Shown: positions 25,898-33,720 of the stretch, in pieces
How the letters are laid out: the number at the start of each line of letters is the position of its first letter
How positions within the stretch are numbered: the first letter of the stretch is position 1
Origin: Pseudaquabacterium inlustre
Lineage (GTDB): Bacteria > Pseudomonadota > Gammaproteobacteria > Burkholderiales > Burkholderiaceae_C
Length of the DNA stretch: 64,000 nt
Reading direction: 5' to 3'
Assembly (NCBI RefSeq): GCF_038066595.1
Contig: NZ_JBBUTH010000001.1
Span: 868,001 to 932,000 of the forward strand
The notes under the pieces: model-generated
What the model was told of the DNA's origin: nothing
The model's database searches: none
The model's input: the letters and a program-made list of their open reading frames with translations, nothing else
Translations under genes and position numbers: made by a program

Positions 25898-27355
25898 TCA
25901 ATCGGGCAGCTTGGACAAGGCGTCGATCAGCTGCTGGCGCGCAGCGGGGTCGTCCACCGCCTGCGCCAGCCGCGCCAGGAAGCCGGTGCGCTGTGCCTCG
26001 GCCGCCGCCGCGCGCTTGACCACCACCGCGGCGATCGGCCCCAGGTGCCTGGCCAGCAGGCGCTGCGCGGCCTCGCGCAGGCCCTCGCTGACCGGCGGGC
26101 CGGCGGCCACGGTGGGCGGGCCCAGCCGCTGCGTGGGCGCGAAGGCCGTGGCCAGCCGCGCACCGGTGGGCTGGCTGCCGGTGGCCCCGGTGGGCTGACT
26201 GCCCGTGGCGACGCTGCCCAGCGTGCGGTCACGCAGCTGCAGCAGCGCACTGCGCGCGCCGGCATCGGTGACATGTTCGGCCAGCCACTGGTACAGGCTG
26301 GGCAGGTCGGCCGTCTCGCGGGCACCGCGGCGCACCAGCACGCGGGCCATCGGGCCCAGGTGCCTGGCCAGCGAGCTCTCGGCCAGCGCCAGGTCGGTGT
26401 CGCTGAAGTGCGTGGGCGGCGGGCCCGAGGTGGTGCCGCCACCCGGTGCCGGCGCCACACCCGGCATCGGCGGCAGCAGGGCGGTGACGGTGGCGTCCGA
26501 CACCGCGGCGTTGTGCATGCGGCCCACCACGGCCACCAGCGCATCGCGGAACTCGATGGCGTCGGCATAGCGGTCGGCGGGCTCCTTGGCCAGCGCGCGG
26601 GCCAGCACGGCGTCGTAGGGCCGCAGGTGCTCCAGGCCGGCCAGGCGCGAGGGCAGCGTCAGCGGCTCGTGCACCACCTTGTACATCAGCGCCTCGGGCT
26701 CGCCGTTGAACGGCAGCTGGCCGGTGAGCAGCTGGTACAGCACCACGCCGGCGGCATACAGGTCCACGCGGCGGTCGATGGCCTTGCCGCGGAACTGCTC
26801 GGGCGCCATGTACATCGGCGTGCCCACCAGGCTGGCCACCTGCGTGAGCTCGGCCGACTGGATGCGCGCGATGCCGAAATCGGTGATCTTGATCTTGCCC
26901 TGGCGGGTCATGATCAGGTTGCTGGGCTTGATGTCGCGGTGCCACACGCCCTGCTCGTGCGCATGGTGCAGGGCCTCGAGCAGCTGGCCGACGATGGACA
27001 GCACGTCGTCGTCGGCGATGGCCAGCTCGCCCGCCGCGGCCTGGCGCAGGTAACGCGACAGCGTGTGGCCGGCCACGTACTCCATCGCGATGAAGGCGGT
27101 GCCGGCATCGCGGCCGTAGTCGTACACCGCCACGATGCCCGGGTGCTGCAGCCGCCCGCCGGCCTGGGCCTCGTTGCGGAAGCGCTCGGCCATCGACACA
27201 CCCGAGGCCACCGCCCCCTCGGCCGAACGCAGCAGCGTCTTGATCGCCACCTCGCGCTGGATGTCAGGGTCCACCGCGCGGTACACCACGCCCATGGCGC
27301 CCGAGCCCAGCACCTCGAGGATGCGGTACTTGCCCAGGCGCTCAGGAAGGCTCAT
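25898..27355 (-). CDS. Soluble Ser/Thr protein kinase with duplicated C-terminal module
   Basis: 485 residues, no membrane helix. The kinase domain (about 9-275) has the Gly loop LGSGAMGVVYRA, Lys39 (EVAIKT), the catalytic loop HRDIKPSN with Asp141, DFG at 159-161, and the APEQF motif. All Hanks-type residues are present, so it should be active. Two copies of a ~54-residue helical module follow (about 322-375 and 428-482), both opening ARHLGP(M/I)A, separated by a linker with two GSQPTGA repeats. It starts 7 bp after the stop of the membrane sensor with a haem motif, suggesting a sensor plus kinase pair. Substrates are unknown; nearby candidates by position are FtsZ, FtsA, Mur enzymes or LpxC. 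Confidence 0.92.
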   Translation of the reverse strand: MSLPERLGKYRILEVLGSGAMGVVYRAVDPDIQREVAIKTLLRSAEGAVASGVSMAERFRNEAQAGGRLQHPGIVAVYDYGRDAGTAFIAMEYVAGHTLSRYLRQAAAGELAIADDDVLSIVGQLLEALHHAHEQGVWHRDIKPSNLIMTRQGKIKITDFGIARIQSAELTQVASLVGTPMYMAPEQFRGKAIDRRVDLYAAGVVLYQLLTGQLPFNGEPEALMYKVVHEPLTLPSRLAGLEHLRPYDAVLARALAKEPADRYADAIEFRDALVAVVGRMHNAAVSDATVTALLPPMPGVAPAPGGGTTSGPPPTHFSDTDLALAESSLARHLGPMARVLVRRGARETADLPSLYQWLAEHVTDAGARSALLQLRDRTLGSVATGSQPTGATGSQPTGARLATAFAPTQRLGPPTVAAGPPVSEGLREAAQRLLARHLGPIAAVVVKRAAAAEAQRTGFLARLAQAVDDPAARQQLIDALSKLPD

Positions 27356-27362
27356 GACAAGC

Positions 27363-28235
27363 TCAGGCTTCCAGCATCTTCATCGCCTGCACGACGCTGG
27401 CGCGCATGCGGGCGAACGATGCGGCCAGCACGCCGATCTCGTCGCGGCTGCGGGCGTCGAACTCGGGGGCTTCCAGGTCGCCCTGGCTGACGCGGTCGGC
27501 CAGCGTGGACAGGCGCGTGACCGGCCGCACCACCACCCACCAGATCATCAGGTTCAGCACCACGCCCACCGCGGCAAAGATGCCCAGCTGGGCGGTGATG
27601 AAGACATTGAAGGCACGATCAGCCCGTGCCAGCGGCACGGCCATCGGCACCGAGACGATCTGCGCGCCCACCACCTCGTTGAACTGCCAGCCGAAGCCGT
27701 TGGCCGGGCCGTAGCGGTCGACCAGGGTCTTGGGCGCCGCCTCCACGCTGCTGTGGCAGCGCAGGCAGGCGGCATTGGTGATGCGCAGCGGCCGCGACAC
27801 ATACAGCGACGGGCCGGCCGGCGTGTCGCGCGTGCCCGAGAACTCCTTCAGCTCGGCGTTGTTGCGGAACTGCTGGACGATGTCGACCTCCCAGCCGTCG
27901 GCGCGGTCACGCGGGTTGGTGGGGTTCAGCGTGGCCTCCTTGTAGGCGAAGGCCGGGTACTTGCTGTGCAGGGCGTTCTGCACCTCGGTGGCCGAGTAGC
28001 TGGGCACGGCCTGCGGCAGGAACTTGGTCTGCAACTGCTCTTCCAGCAGGCCGGCGATCTGGTTGCTGGTGTAGCTGCGCACGGCCAGCGCGTTCTCCAT
28101 CAGCAGGCGGGCGCTGTTGAGCACCTCCTCGCGTGCGGTGTTCTGCAGCAGGTCACGCGCGATCCAGCCGCTGACCGCCACGCCCACCGCGACCACGCTC
28201 ACGAAGATCAGGTTGAACTTGACCAGCAGCTTCAT
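27363..28235 (-). CDS. Membrane sensor with DUF3365 (Tll0287-like) haem-motif domain and HAMP, no output domain
   Basis: 290 residues. TM1 is about residues 7-27. A periplasmic sensor domain of ~180 residues follows, with a single c-type haem-attachment motif CLRCH (157-161) inside a DUF3365-like context (SLYVSRPLRI and FGWQFNEVVGAQIVSVP). TM2 is about 212-235. The HAMP domain (about 236-288) starts RPVTRLSTLADRVSQGDLEA, and the protein stops just after it. No kinase, cyclase or methyl-accepting domain is fused, so the signal must pass to a separate protein. The Ser/Thr kinase gene starts 7 bp downstream. By family precedent the domain may sense redox state or a gaseous ligand such as NO or CO. 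Confidence 0.88.
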   Translation of the reverse strand: MKLLVKFNLIFVSVVAVGVAVSGWIARDLLQNTAREEVLNSARLLMENALAVRSYTSNQIAGLLEEQLQTKFLPQAVPSYSATEVQNALHSKYPAFAYKEATLNPTNPRDRADGWEVDIVQQFRNNAELKEFSGTRDTPAGPSLYVSRPLRITNAACLRCHSSVEAAPKTLVDRYGPANGFGWQFNEVVGAQIVSVPMAVPLARADRAFNVFITAQLGIFAAVGVVLNLMIWWVVVRPVTRLSTLADRVSQGDLEAPEFDARSRDEIGVLAASFARMRASVVQAMKMLEA

Positions 28236-28436
28236 CGATGCACCTCACGCCCCCCACATGCCGCCGCCCCGTGTTGCCACGGGCGGTGAGCCGCGCACTT
28301 TAACTGGCGGGTGTGAAGCGCGCCAACGCCCGCGCGCGGTAGCGGTCCATGGCATTGGGGAGCGGCCGCCGCGCGCGGCATACTGTCCGCGCCACCGCCC
28401 CGGCCCGGCACCATCCCAACCTCACCCCCGACCGCC

Positions 28437-29033
28437 ATGACGCACGCACTGCTGGCCCGCCGCCTGATCCTCGCGCAGATCGGCCTGGTGTCGCTGCTGG
28501 GCCTGGCCGCCACGGCCGCCACTGGCGCCGAGCGCGCGATCGACAAGGAGGTGGTGGTCGAAGCCACGCCCGACCAGGTCTGGGCCGCCTGGACCACGCG
28601 CGAGGGCATCGTCGGCTTCTTCGCGCCCGACGCGCGGGTGGAAGCCCGCGTGGGCGGGCCGTTCCAGATCCACTTCGACCCGCAGGCCGAGCCGGGCCTG
28701 AAGGGCGCCGACGATGCGCGCTTCCTGGCCCTGCAGCCGCCGCGCATGCTCAGCTTCGACTGGAACGCCCCGCCCTCGCTGCCGCAGGCCCGCCAGCAGC
28801 GCACGCTGGTGGTGGTGCGCCTGGCGCCGGTGGACGAGCGCCGCACCCGCGTGACCCTGCACCACGTGGGCTGGGGCGATGGCGGCGAGTGGGACCGGGC
28901 CTACACCTACTTCGACACGGCCTGGGGCCGCGTGCTGGCCAACCTGCAGCGGCGCTTCGAGCAGGGCCCGATCGACTGGCGCCCGTGGCTGGAGCAATTG
29001 GCGGCGCAGCGGCAGCGCGCCGCCAAGCCGTGA
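28437..29033 (+). CDS. Exported SRPBCC (AHSA1-like) domain protein
   Basis: 198 residues. A signal-like hydrophobic N-terminus (about 10-30, LVSLLGLAATAATG) precedes a START/Bet v 1-type fold: VVVEATPDQVWAAWTTREG, FFAPDARVEARVGGPFQIHF, and a closing helix GRVLANLQRRFEQG. AHSA1-like domains bind hydrophobic ligands or chaperones; an exported version is less usual. It is transcribed away from the sensor gene and towards the end of ftsZ, the only plus-strand gene between ftsZ and lpxC. No ribosome-binding site is obvious before the ATG at 28437. Confidence 0.8.
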   Translation: MTHALLARRLILAQIGLVSLLGLAATAATGAERAIDKEVVVEATPDQVWAAWTTREGIVGFFAPDARVEARVGGPFQIHFDPQAEPGLKGADDARFLALQPPRMLSFDWNAPPSLPQARQQRTLVVVRLAPVDERRTRVTLHHVGWGDGGEWDRAYTYFDTAWGRVLANLQRRFEQGPIDWRPWLEQLAAQRQRAAKP

Positions 29034-29153
29034 TGCGCCTGCCCGCTACGCCGCGCCACTGACGCTTGGCACCGGCCAGCGCCCGCCGGCGGGTGCCGCG
29101 GGGGCGGTCGGTGGGCCTGGCGGATCACCGGCCGCGGCACGTGCAAAGCGCGA

Positions 29154-29185
29154 GGCCCCGCACTCGACGTCTCGAATGCGGGGCC
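29154..29185 (-). terminator. Hairpin downstream of ftsZ
   Basis: A 9-bp GC-rich stem (GGCCCCGCA / TGCGGGGCC) lies 46 bp beyond the ftsZ stop and 120 bp beyond the convergent SRPBCC gene; its loop can add a 4-bp TCGA pairing. The U-tract is poor on both strands, so termination may be partial or bidirectional. It marks the probable end of the dcw transcript. Nothing else was recognised in 29034-29231. Confidence 0.5.
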
Positions 29186-29231
29186 CCGGGTTCGTCGGCA
29201 GCCGCCGGGTGGACGGCTGCCGCTCAGATCA

Positions 29232-30461
29232 TCAGTCCGCCTGCTTGCGCAGGAAGGCCGGGATCTCGATCTCGTCCATGCCGTTGGACGACAGGGCTTC
29301 GACCTTGGCCGCGGCCTGGGTGCGGGCGCTGCGCCACACGCTGGGGGTGCTGAGGTTGCTGTAGTCGTGCGCGGTGGTGCCGGGCAGGCCCTGGCCGCCC
29401 ACCTGGGCCACGGTGTTCAGGATCGGCAGGTTGTCGGTGCCGGTGCGCAGGGCCTGGGCGTGCTGGGCGGTGGGCTGCACCACGGTCAGCGGCGCGGCCT
29501 GCGGCTTGCGCTGCGACAGGCCGGTGGCGATCACCGTCACGCGCATCTGGTCGCCCAGGCTTTCGTCGTAGGCGGCGCCGTAGATGATGTGGGCGTCGTC
29601 GGCGGCGTAGCGGCGGATGGTGTTCATCGCCGCCTTGCTCTCGTTCAGGCGGAAGTTGTTCTTGCTGGCAGCGATCAGCACCAGCACGCCCTTGGCGCCC
29701 GACAGGTCGATGCCTTCCAGCAGCGGGCAGGCCACGGCCGATTCGGCAGCCTTGTTGGCGCGATCCGGGCCGCTGGCGGTGGCGGTGCCCATCATGGCCT
29801 TGCCGGGCTCGCTCATCACGGTCTTCACGTCTTCGAAGTCGACGTTCACCAGGCCGTGCATGTGGATGATGTCGCTGATGCCGCCGACGGCATTCTTCAG
29901 CACGTCGTTGGCGTGGGCGAAGGCCTGGTCCTGGGTGATGTCGTCGCCCAGCACTTCCAGCAGCTTCTCGTTGAGCACCACGATCAGGCTGTCGACATTG
30001 GCTTCCAGCTCGCTGGTGCCCGAGTCGGCCTGCTTCATGCGGCGGGGGCCCTCGAAGTCGAAGGGCTTGGTCACCACGCCCACGGTCAGGATGCCCATCT
30101 CCTTGGCCACCTTGGCCACCACCGGCGCGGCGCCGGTGCCGGTGCCGCCGCCCATGCCGGCGGTGATGAACACCATGTGCGCGCCCTCCAGGGCCGTGCG
30201 CACGCGCGCTTCAGCCTCGTGCGCGGCCTCCTTGCCCTTCTCGGGCTTGCCGCCGGCGCCCAGGCCGTTGTCACCCAGCTGGATCAGCGTGTGGGCGCTG
30301 CTGCGGTTGAGGGCCTGCGCATCGGTGTTGGCGCACACGAACTCCACGCCCTGCACACCCTGGCTGATCATGTGCTCGACGGCGTTGCCGCCGCCGCCGC
30401 CCACGCCGACCACCTTGATGCGGGTACCTTGGTCGAATTCTTCGATCATTTCGATGGGCAT
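29232..30461 (-). CDS. ftsZ: Cell division GTPase FtsZ
   Basis: 409 residues from the ATG at 30461 with AGGAGG five bases upstream. The tubulin signature is GGGTGTGAAPV. N-terminal GTP-binding phrases are IKVVGVGGGGGNAVEHM and VCANTDAQAL, and the T7 catalytic loop reads NVDFEDVKTVM. A variable linker (about 320-385) leads to the conserved C-terminal peptide MDEIEIPAFLRKQAD, which binds FtsA. It forms the Z ring. The 93-bp gap after ftsA is the second largest in the cluster and holds a perfect inverted repeat, so ftsZ may have its own control. Confidence 0.99.
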   Translation of the reverse strand: MPIEMIEEFDQGTRIKVVGVGGGGGNAVEHMISQGVQGVEFVCANTDAQALNRSSAHTLIQLGDNGLGAGGKPEKGKEAAHEAEARVRTALEGAHMVFITAGMGGGTGTGAAPVVAKVAKEMGILTVGVVTKPFDFEGPRRMKQADSGTSELEANVDSLIVVLNEKLLEVLGDDITQDQAFAHANDVLKNAVGGISDIIHMHGLVNVDFEDVKTVMSEPGKAMMGTATASGPDRANKAAESAVACPLLEGIDLSGAKGVLVLIAASKNNFRLNESKAAMNTIRRYAADDAHIIYGAAYDESLGDQMRVTVIATGLSQRKPQAAPLTVVQPTAQHAQALRTGTDNLPILNTVAQVGGQGLPGTTAHDYSNLSTPSVWRSARTQAAAKVEALSSNGMDEIEIPAFLRKQAD

Positions 30462-30535
30462 GGAGACCTCCTGTGTCGTGTTCAAGCAGTTGCCGTTAAT
30501 GAGGTTGCTTCTGTACAGCGAAGCGGTTGTGTCGC

Positions 30536-30551
30536 GGAACGTGGACGTTCC
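30536..30551 (-). promoter_or_regulatory. Perfect 7-2-7 inverted repeat in the ftsA-ftsZ gap
   Basis: GGAACGT-GG-ACGTTCC lies 4 bp after the ftsA stop and 75 bp before the ftsZ start. A two-base centre is too tight for an RNA hairpin, so it looks more like a dimer DNA-binding site. A short palindrome CTGTACAG (30511-30518) lies between it and ftsZ. No convincing -10/-35 was identified, and the binding protein is unknown. Confidence 0.4.
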
Positions 30552-30554
30552 TTG

Positions 30555-31787
30555 TTAGAAATTCCCGAGAAACCAGTCCTTGGCGCGGCCGACGAAGGTC
30601 TTCACCGACCCCGCCTGCTGTGCCACCTTGTGCCCGCGTGCACGGGCGATGCGGGCCTCTTCCAGCAAGCCCATCACCGTGGACGAGCGGGGGTTGGCCA
30701 CCATGTCGTAGAGCGGGCCGCTGTAGGTGGGCAGGCCCTTGCGCACCGGCTTGAGGAAGATGTCCTCGCCCAGCTCGACCATGCCCGGCATCACGGCCGA
30801 ACCGCCGGTGATGACGATGCCGCTGGACAGCAGCTCTTCGTAGCCCGATTCGCGGATGACCTGGTGCACCAGCGAGTAGATCTCTTCCACACGCGGCTCG
30901 ATCACGCCGGCCAGCGCCTGGCGGCTGAGCATGCGCGGCGCGCGGTCGCCCAGGCCGGGCACTTCCAGCGCCTCGCCGGGGTCGGCCAGCAGTTGCTTGG
31001 CGACGCCGTACTCGACCTTGATCTCTTCGGCATCCTTGGTGGGCGTGCGCAGCGCCATCGCGATGTCGCTGGTGATCAGGTCGCCGGCGATGGGGATCAC
31101 GGCCGTGTGGCGGATCGAGCCTTCGGTGTAGATGCTGACATCGGTGGTGCCGGCGCCGATGTCGACCACGGCCACACCCAGGCTCTTCTCGTCGTCGGTG
31201 AGCACGGCGGCGGCGCTGGCGCTGGGGTTCAGCACCAGGCGCTCCACCTCCAGGCCGCAGCGGCGCACGCACTTCAGGATGTTCTCGGCCGCGCTCTGCG
31301 CGCCGGTCACGATGTGCACCTTGACCTCCAGGCGCGAGCCGCTCATGCCGATCGGCTCTTTCACCTCGTGGCCGTCGATCACGAACTCCTGCGGCTCCAC
31401 CAGCAGCAGGCGCTGATCATTCGGGATGTTGATGGCCTTGGCGGTCTCGACCACGCGGTGCACGTCCACCGGCGTCACCTCGCGGTTGTCGCGCACGATG
31501 ACCATGCCGGTGCTGTTCTGGCCGCGGATGTGGCTGCCGGTGATGCCGGTGTAGACGCGCTCGATCTTGCAGGCGGCCATCATCTCGGCCTCCTTCAGCG
31601 CCTGCTGGATGCTGGCCACCGTGGCGTCGATGTTGACCACCACGCCGCGCTTCAAGCCATGCGAGGGCGCGATGCCCAGGCCGGCCACGCGCAGTTCACC
31701 TCCGGGCAGCACCTCGGCGGCCACCGCCATCACCTTGGCGGTGCCGATGTCGAGGCCGACGATCAGATCCTTGTATTCCTTGGCCAT
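30555..31787 (-). CDS. ftsA: Cell division protein FtsA
   Basis: 410 residues from the ATG at 31787. It has the actin-fold phosphate loops DLIVGLDIGTAKV and VAVVDIGAGTTDVSIY, the adenosine motif GIVITGGSAVMPG, and a C-terminal amphipathic helix VGRAKDWFLGNF for membrane attachment. It tethers FtsZ to the inner membrane and recruits later division proteins. It begins 65 bp after ftsQ. A longer in-frame reading upstream runs through ftsQ and is not real. Confidence 0.98.
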   Translation of the reverse strand: MAKEYKDLIVGLDIGTAKVMAVAAEVLPGGELRVAGLGIAPSHGLKRGVVVNIDATVASIQQALKEAEMMAACKIERVYTGITGSHIRGQNSTGMVIVRDNREVTPVDVHRVVETAKAINIPNDQRLLLVEPQEFVIDGHEVKEPIGMSGSRLEVKVHIVTGAQSAAENILKCVRRCGLEVERLVLNPSASAAAVLTDDEKSLGVAVVDIGAGTTDVSIYTEGSIRHTAVIPIAGDLITSDIAMALRTPTKDAEEIKVEYGVAKQLLADPGEALEVPGLGDRAPRMLSRQALAGVIEPRVEEIYSLVHQVIRESGYEELLSSGIVITGGSAVMPGMVELGEDIFLKPVRKGLPTYSGPLYDMVANPRSSTVMGLLEEARIARARGHKVAQQAGSVKTFVGRAKDWFLGNF

Positions 31788-31852
31788 ACCTGCCTTGCAG
31801 TGCTGCTTTCTCTTGTCCGGATTCTCGGTGCTGTCAGAGGTGTTTTTCGGCT

Positions 31853-32683
31853 TTACCGACGACGAATCGGTGGTGCGGGTACGTTGGTGGTGACGCCCCT
31901 GAGCTTGACGGCGAAACCGGCCACATGGCGCAGGTCGGCCGACTCGAGCGGACGCTGGTAGGCCGCCACCACCTGGGGCAGCGTGCGCACGAAATGCTGG
32001 GTGCGGGCGAGCACCTCGTCGTCGGTGCCGCGGCCCAATTCGACCGTGGCGCCCTTGTCCAGCGTCACGCGCCACGAGCCGCGCGGCGACAGGTGCAGCT
32101 GCGACAGGTCGCCGGCCTGCAGCGGCTCGAGCAGCGGGGCCAGGCGGCGGTACATGGCCAGCATCGACGCGGCCGTGCCTTCGGGGCCGTGCAGGCGCGG
32201 CAGGTCGTCGTCTTCCACGTCGCCGGTGTTGGCCTCGAAGACCTCGCCGAAGCTGTTGACCAGGCGGTCGTTGCCATCGTCGGCCACCCACAGGGCCACG
32301 GGCTTGTGCTCTTCCAGCTTCACCGCCAGGCGCATGGGCCACACGCGCTGCACCACGGCGTGGCGCACCCAGGGCACCGACTCGAAGGCCGCACGCGCCT
32401 TCTGCAGGTCCATGGTGACGAAATTGCCGGCCAGCTTGGGCGCGGCATTGGCGCGGATGGTGGTCTCGCTGTTGCGCGCCACCTCGCCGTCGATGCGGAT
32501 CGCGCGCAGCGCAAACACCGGCAGGCGCAGCGCCCAGGCGATGGCCGCCACGCACAGGGCGAAGCCGGCCACCAGGAACAGCGTGTTCGCGGTGGCCTGC
32601 ATCAGCCGCACGTCGGCCGGCAGCGGCGCGGCGGGCGCCGGCCGCTGGCCGAAGACGTAGGTGTGCGGGGCGTAGGCGGCCAT
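31853..32683 (-). CDS. ftsQ: Cell division protein FtsQ
   Basis: 276 residues. A short cytoplasmic start is followed by one membrane helix (about 29-52, TLFLVAGFALCVAAIAWAL). The POTRA domain follows (VFALRAIRIDGEVARN to about 125) and then the FtsQ beta domain with WPMRLAVKLEEHKPVALW and LVNSFGEVFEAN. It links FtsA/FtsZ-stage assembly to FtsBL and FtsWI in the periplasm. It starts 8 bp after ddlB and precedes ftsA, the canonical order. Confidence 0.96.
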   Translation of the reverse strand: MAAYAPHTYVFGQRPAPAAPLPADVRLMQATANTLFLVAGFALCVAAIAWALRLPVFALRAIRIDGEVARNSETTIRANAAPKLAGNFVTMDLQKARAAFESVPWVRHAVVQRVWPMRLAVKLEEHKPVALWVADDGNDRLVNSFGEVFEANTGDVEDDDLPRLHGPEGTAASMLAMYRRLAPLLEPLQAGDLSQLHLSPRGSWRVTLDKGATVELGRGTDDEVLARTQHFVRTLPQVVAAYQRPLESADLRHVAGFAVKLRGVTTNVPAPPIRRR

Positions 32684-32691
32684 GGCGGGTG

Positions 32692-33720
32692 TCAGGCGGC
32701 CTCGGGATCGGGCGCGGCGGGGTCAAGCAGCACGCGCTCGGGGCCGCTGTCCAGCGTGGCCTGCGACAGCAGGTGCAGGCAGAGCCGCTCGTAGCTGATG
32801 CCTGCGGCGCGGGCCGACATCGGCACCAGCGAGTGCCCGGTCATGCCGGGCGAGGTGTTCATCTCCAGCAGGAAGGGCTTGCGGTCGGCGGCGCGGATCA
32901 TCAGGTCGGCGCGCCCCCATCCGCGGCAGCCCAGTGCCCGGTAGGCGGCGACGACAAGGCGCTGGATTTCACGCTCTTCGTCAGGGGGCAAGGTGCTGGG
33001 ACACAGGTACCGAGTATCGTCGGTGAAATACTTGTTCTGATAGTCGTAGTTGCCCTCGGGCGCCACGATCTTGACCACCGGCAAGGCCTGCGCAGAAGCC
33101 CCTTCGCCGATCACCGGACAGGTCACTTCGTCGCCCTCGATGAACTGCTCGCACAGCAGGTCGGGGTCGTAGCGGGTGGCCAGCTGCACGGCCTCGGCCA
33201 TCTCGCTGTAGCCCTGCACCTTGCTGATGCCGATGGTCGAGCCCTCGCGCGGCGGCTTGACGATCAGCGGCAGGCCCAGCGTGTCGGGGATCTCGCGCAC
33301 CCGCTCGCGGGTTTGCTCGGCCGGACTCAGCCACACCCAGTCGGGCGTGCTCAGCGCTTCGGCCTTCCACACACGCTTGGTCATGGTCTTGTCCATGGCC
33401 ACGGCCGAGGCCATCACGCCCGAGCCGGTGTACGGGATGCCCAGCAGCTCGAGCGCGCCCTGCACCGTACCGTCCTCGCCATGGCGGCCGTGCAGCGCGA
33501 TGAACACGCGGTCGAAGCCCTCGCGCTTGAGCTCATCGAGCGCGCGCTCGGCGGGGTCGAAGGCGTGGGCATCGACGCCCTGGCTCTTCAGCGCCGCCAG
33601 CACGCCGGTGCCCGACATCAGCGACACCTCGCGCTCGGCGCTGGTGCCGCCCATCAGCACGGCCACCTTGCCCAGGGCCGCCCCGTCCACGGGCGGCAGA
33701 TCCGCCACCGACAGCGTCAT
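32692..33720 (-). CDS. ddlB: D-alanine--D-alanine ligase
   Basis: 342 residues with an ATP-grasp fold. Landmarks are VAVLMGGTSAEREVSLMSG, FIALHGRHGEDGTVQG, LPLIVKPPREGSTIGISKV, and the metal/ATP site GWGRADLMIR...FLLEMNTSPGMTGHSLVP. It makes the D-Ala-D-Ala dipeptide that MurF adds to the peptidoglycan precursor. The ATG overlaps the murC stop as ATGA (33717-33720). Confidence 0.98.
   Translation of the reverse strand: MTLSVADLPPVDGAALGKVAVLMGGTSAEREVSLMSGTGVLAALKSQGVDAHAFDPAERALDELKREGFDRVFIALHGRHGEDGTVQGALELLGIPYTGSGVMASAVAMDKTMTKRVWKAEALSTPDWVWLSPAEQTRERVREIPDTLGLPLIVKPPREGSTIGISKVQGYSEMAEAVQLATRYDPDLLCEQFIEGDEVTCPVIGEGASAQALPVVKIVAPEGNYDYQNKYFTDDTRYLCPSTLPPDEEREIQRLVVAAYRALGCRGWGRADLMIRAADRKPFLLEMNTSPGMTGHSLVPMSARAAGISYERLCLHLLSQATLDSGPERVLLDPAAPDPEAA

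Noticed and set aside
30511..30518. CTGTACAG as a LexA box before ftsZ
   Set aside because: LexA sites need CTG and CAG separated by about ten bases; here the half-sites abut, so SOS control is not supported.
31788..32726. An N-terminal extension of ftsA spanning ftsQ
   Set aside because: It is an Arg/Ala-rich out-of-frame reading of ftsQ; FtsA begins at MAKEYKDLIVGLDIG.
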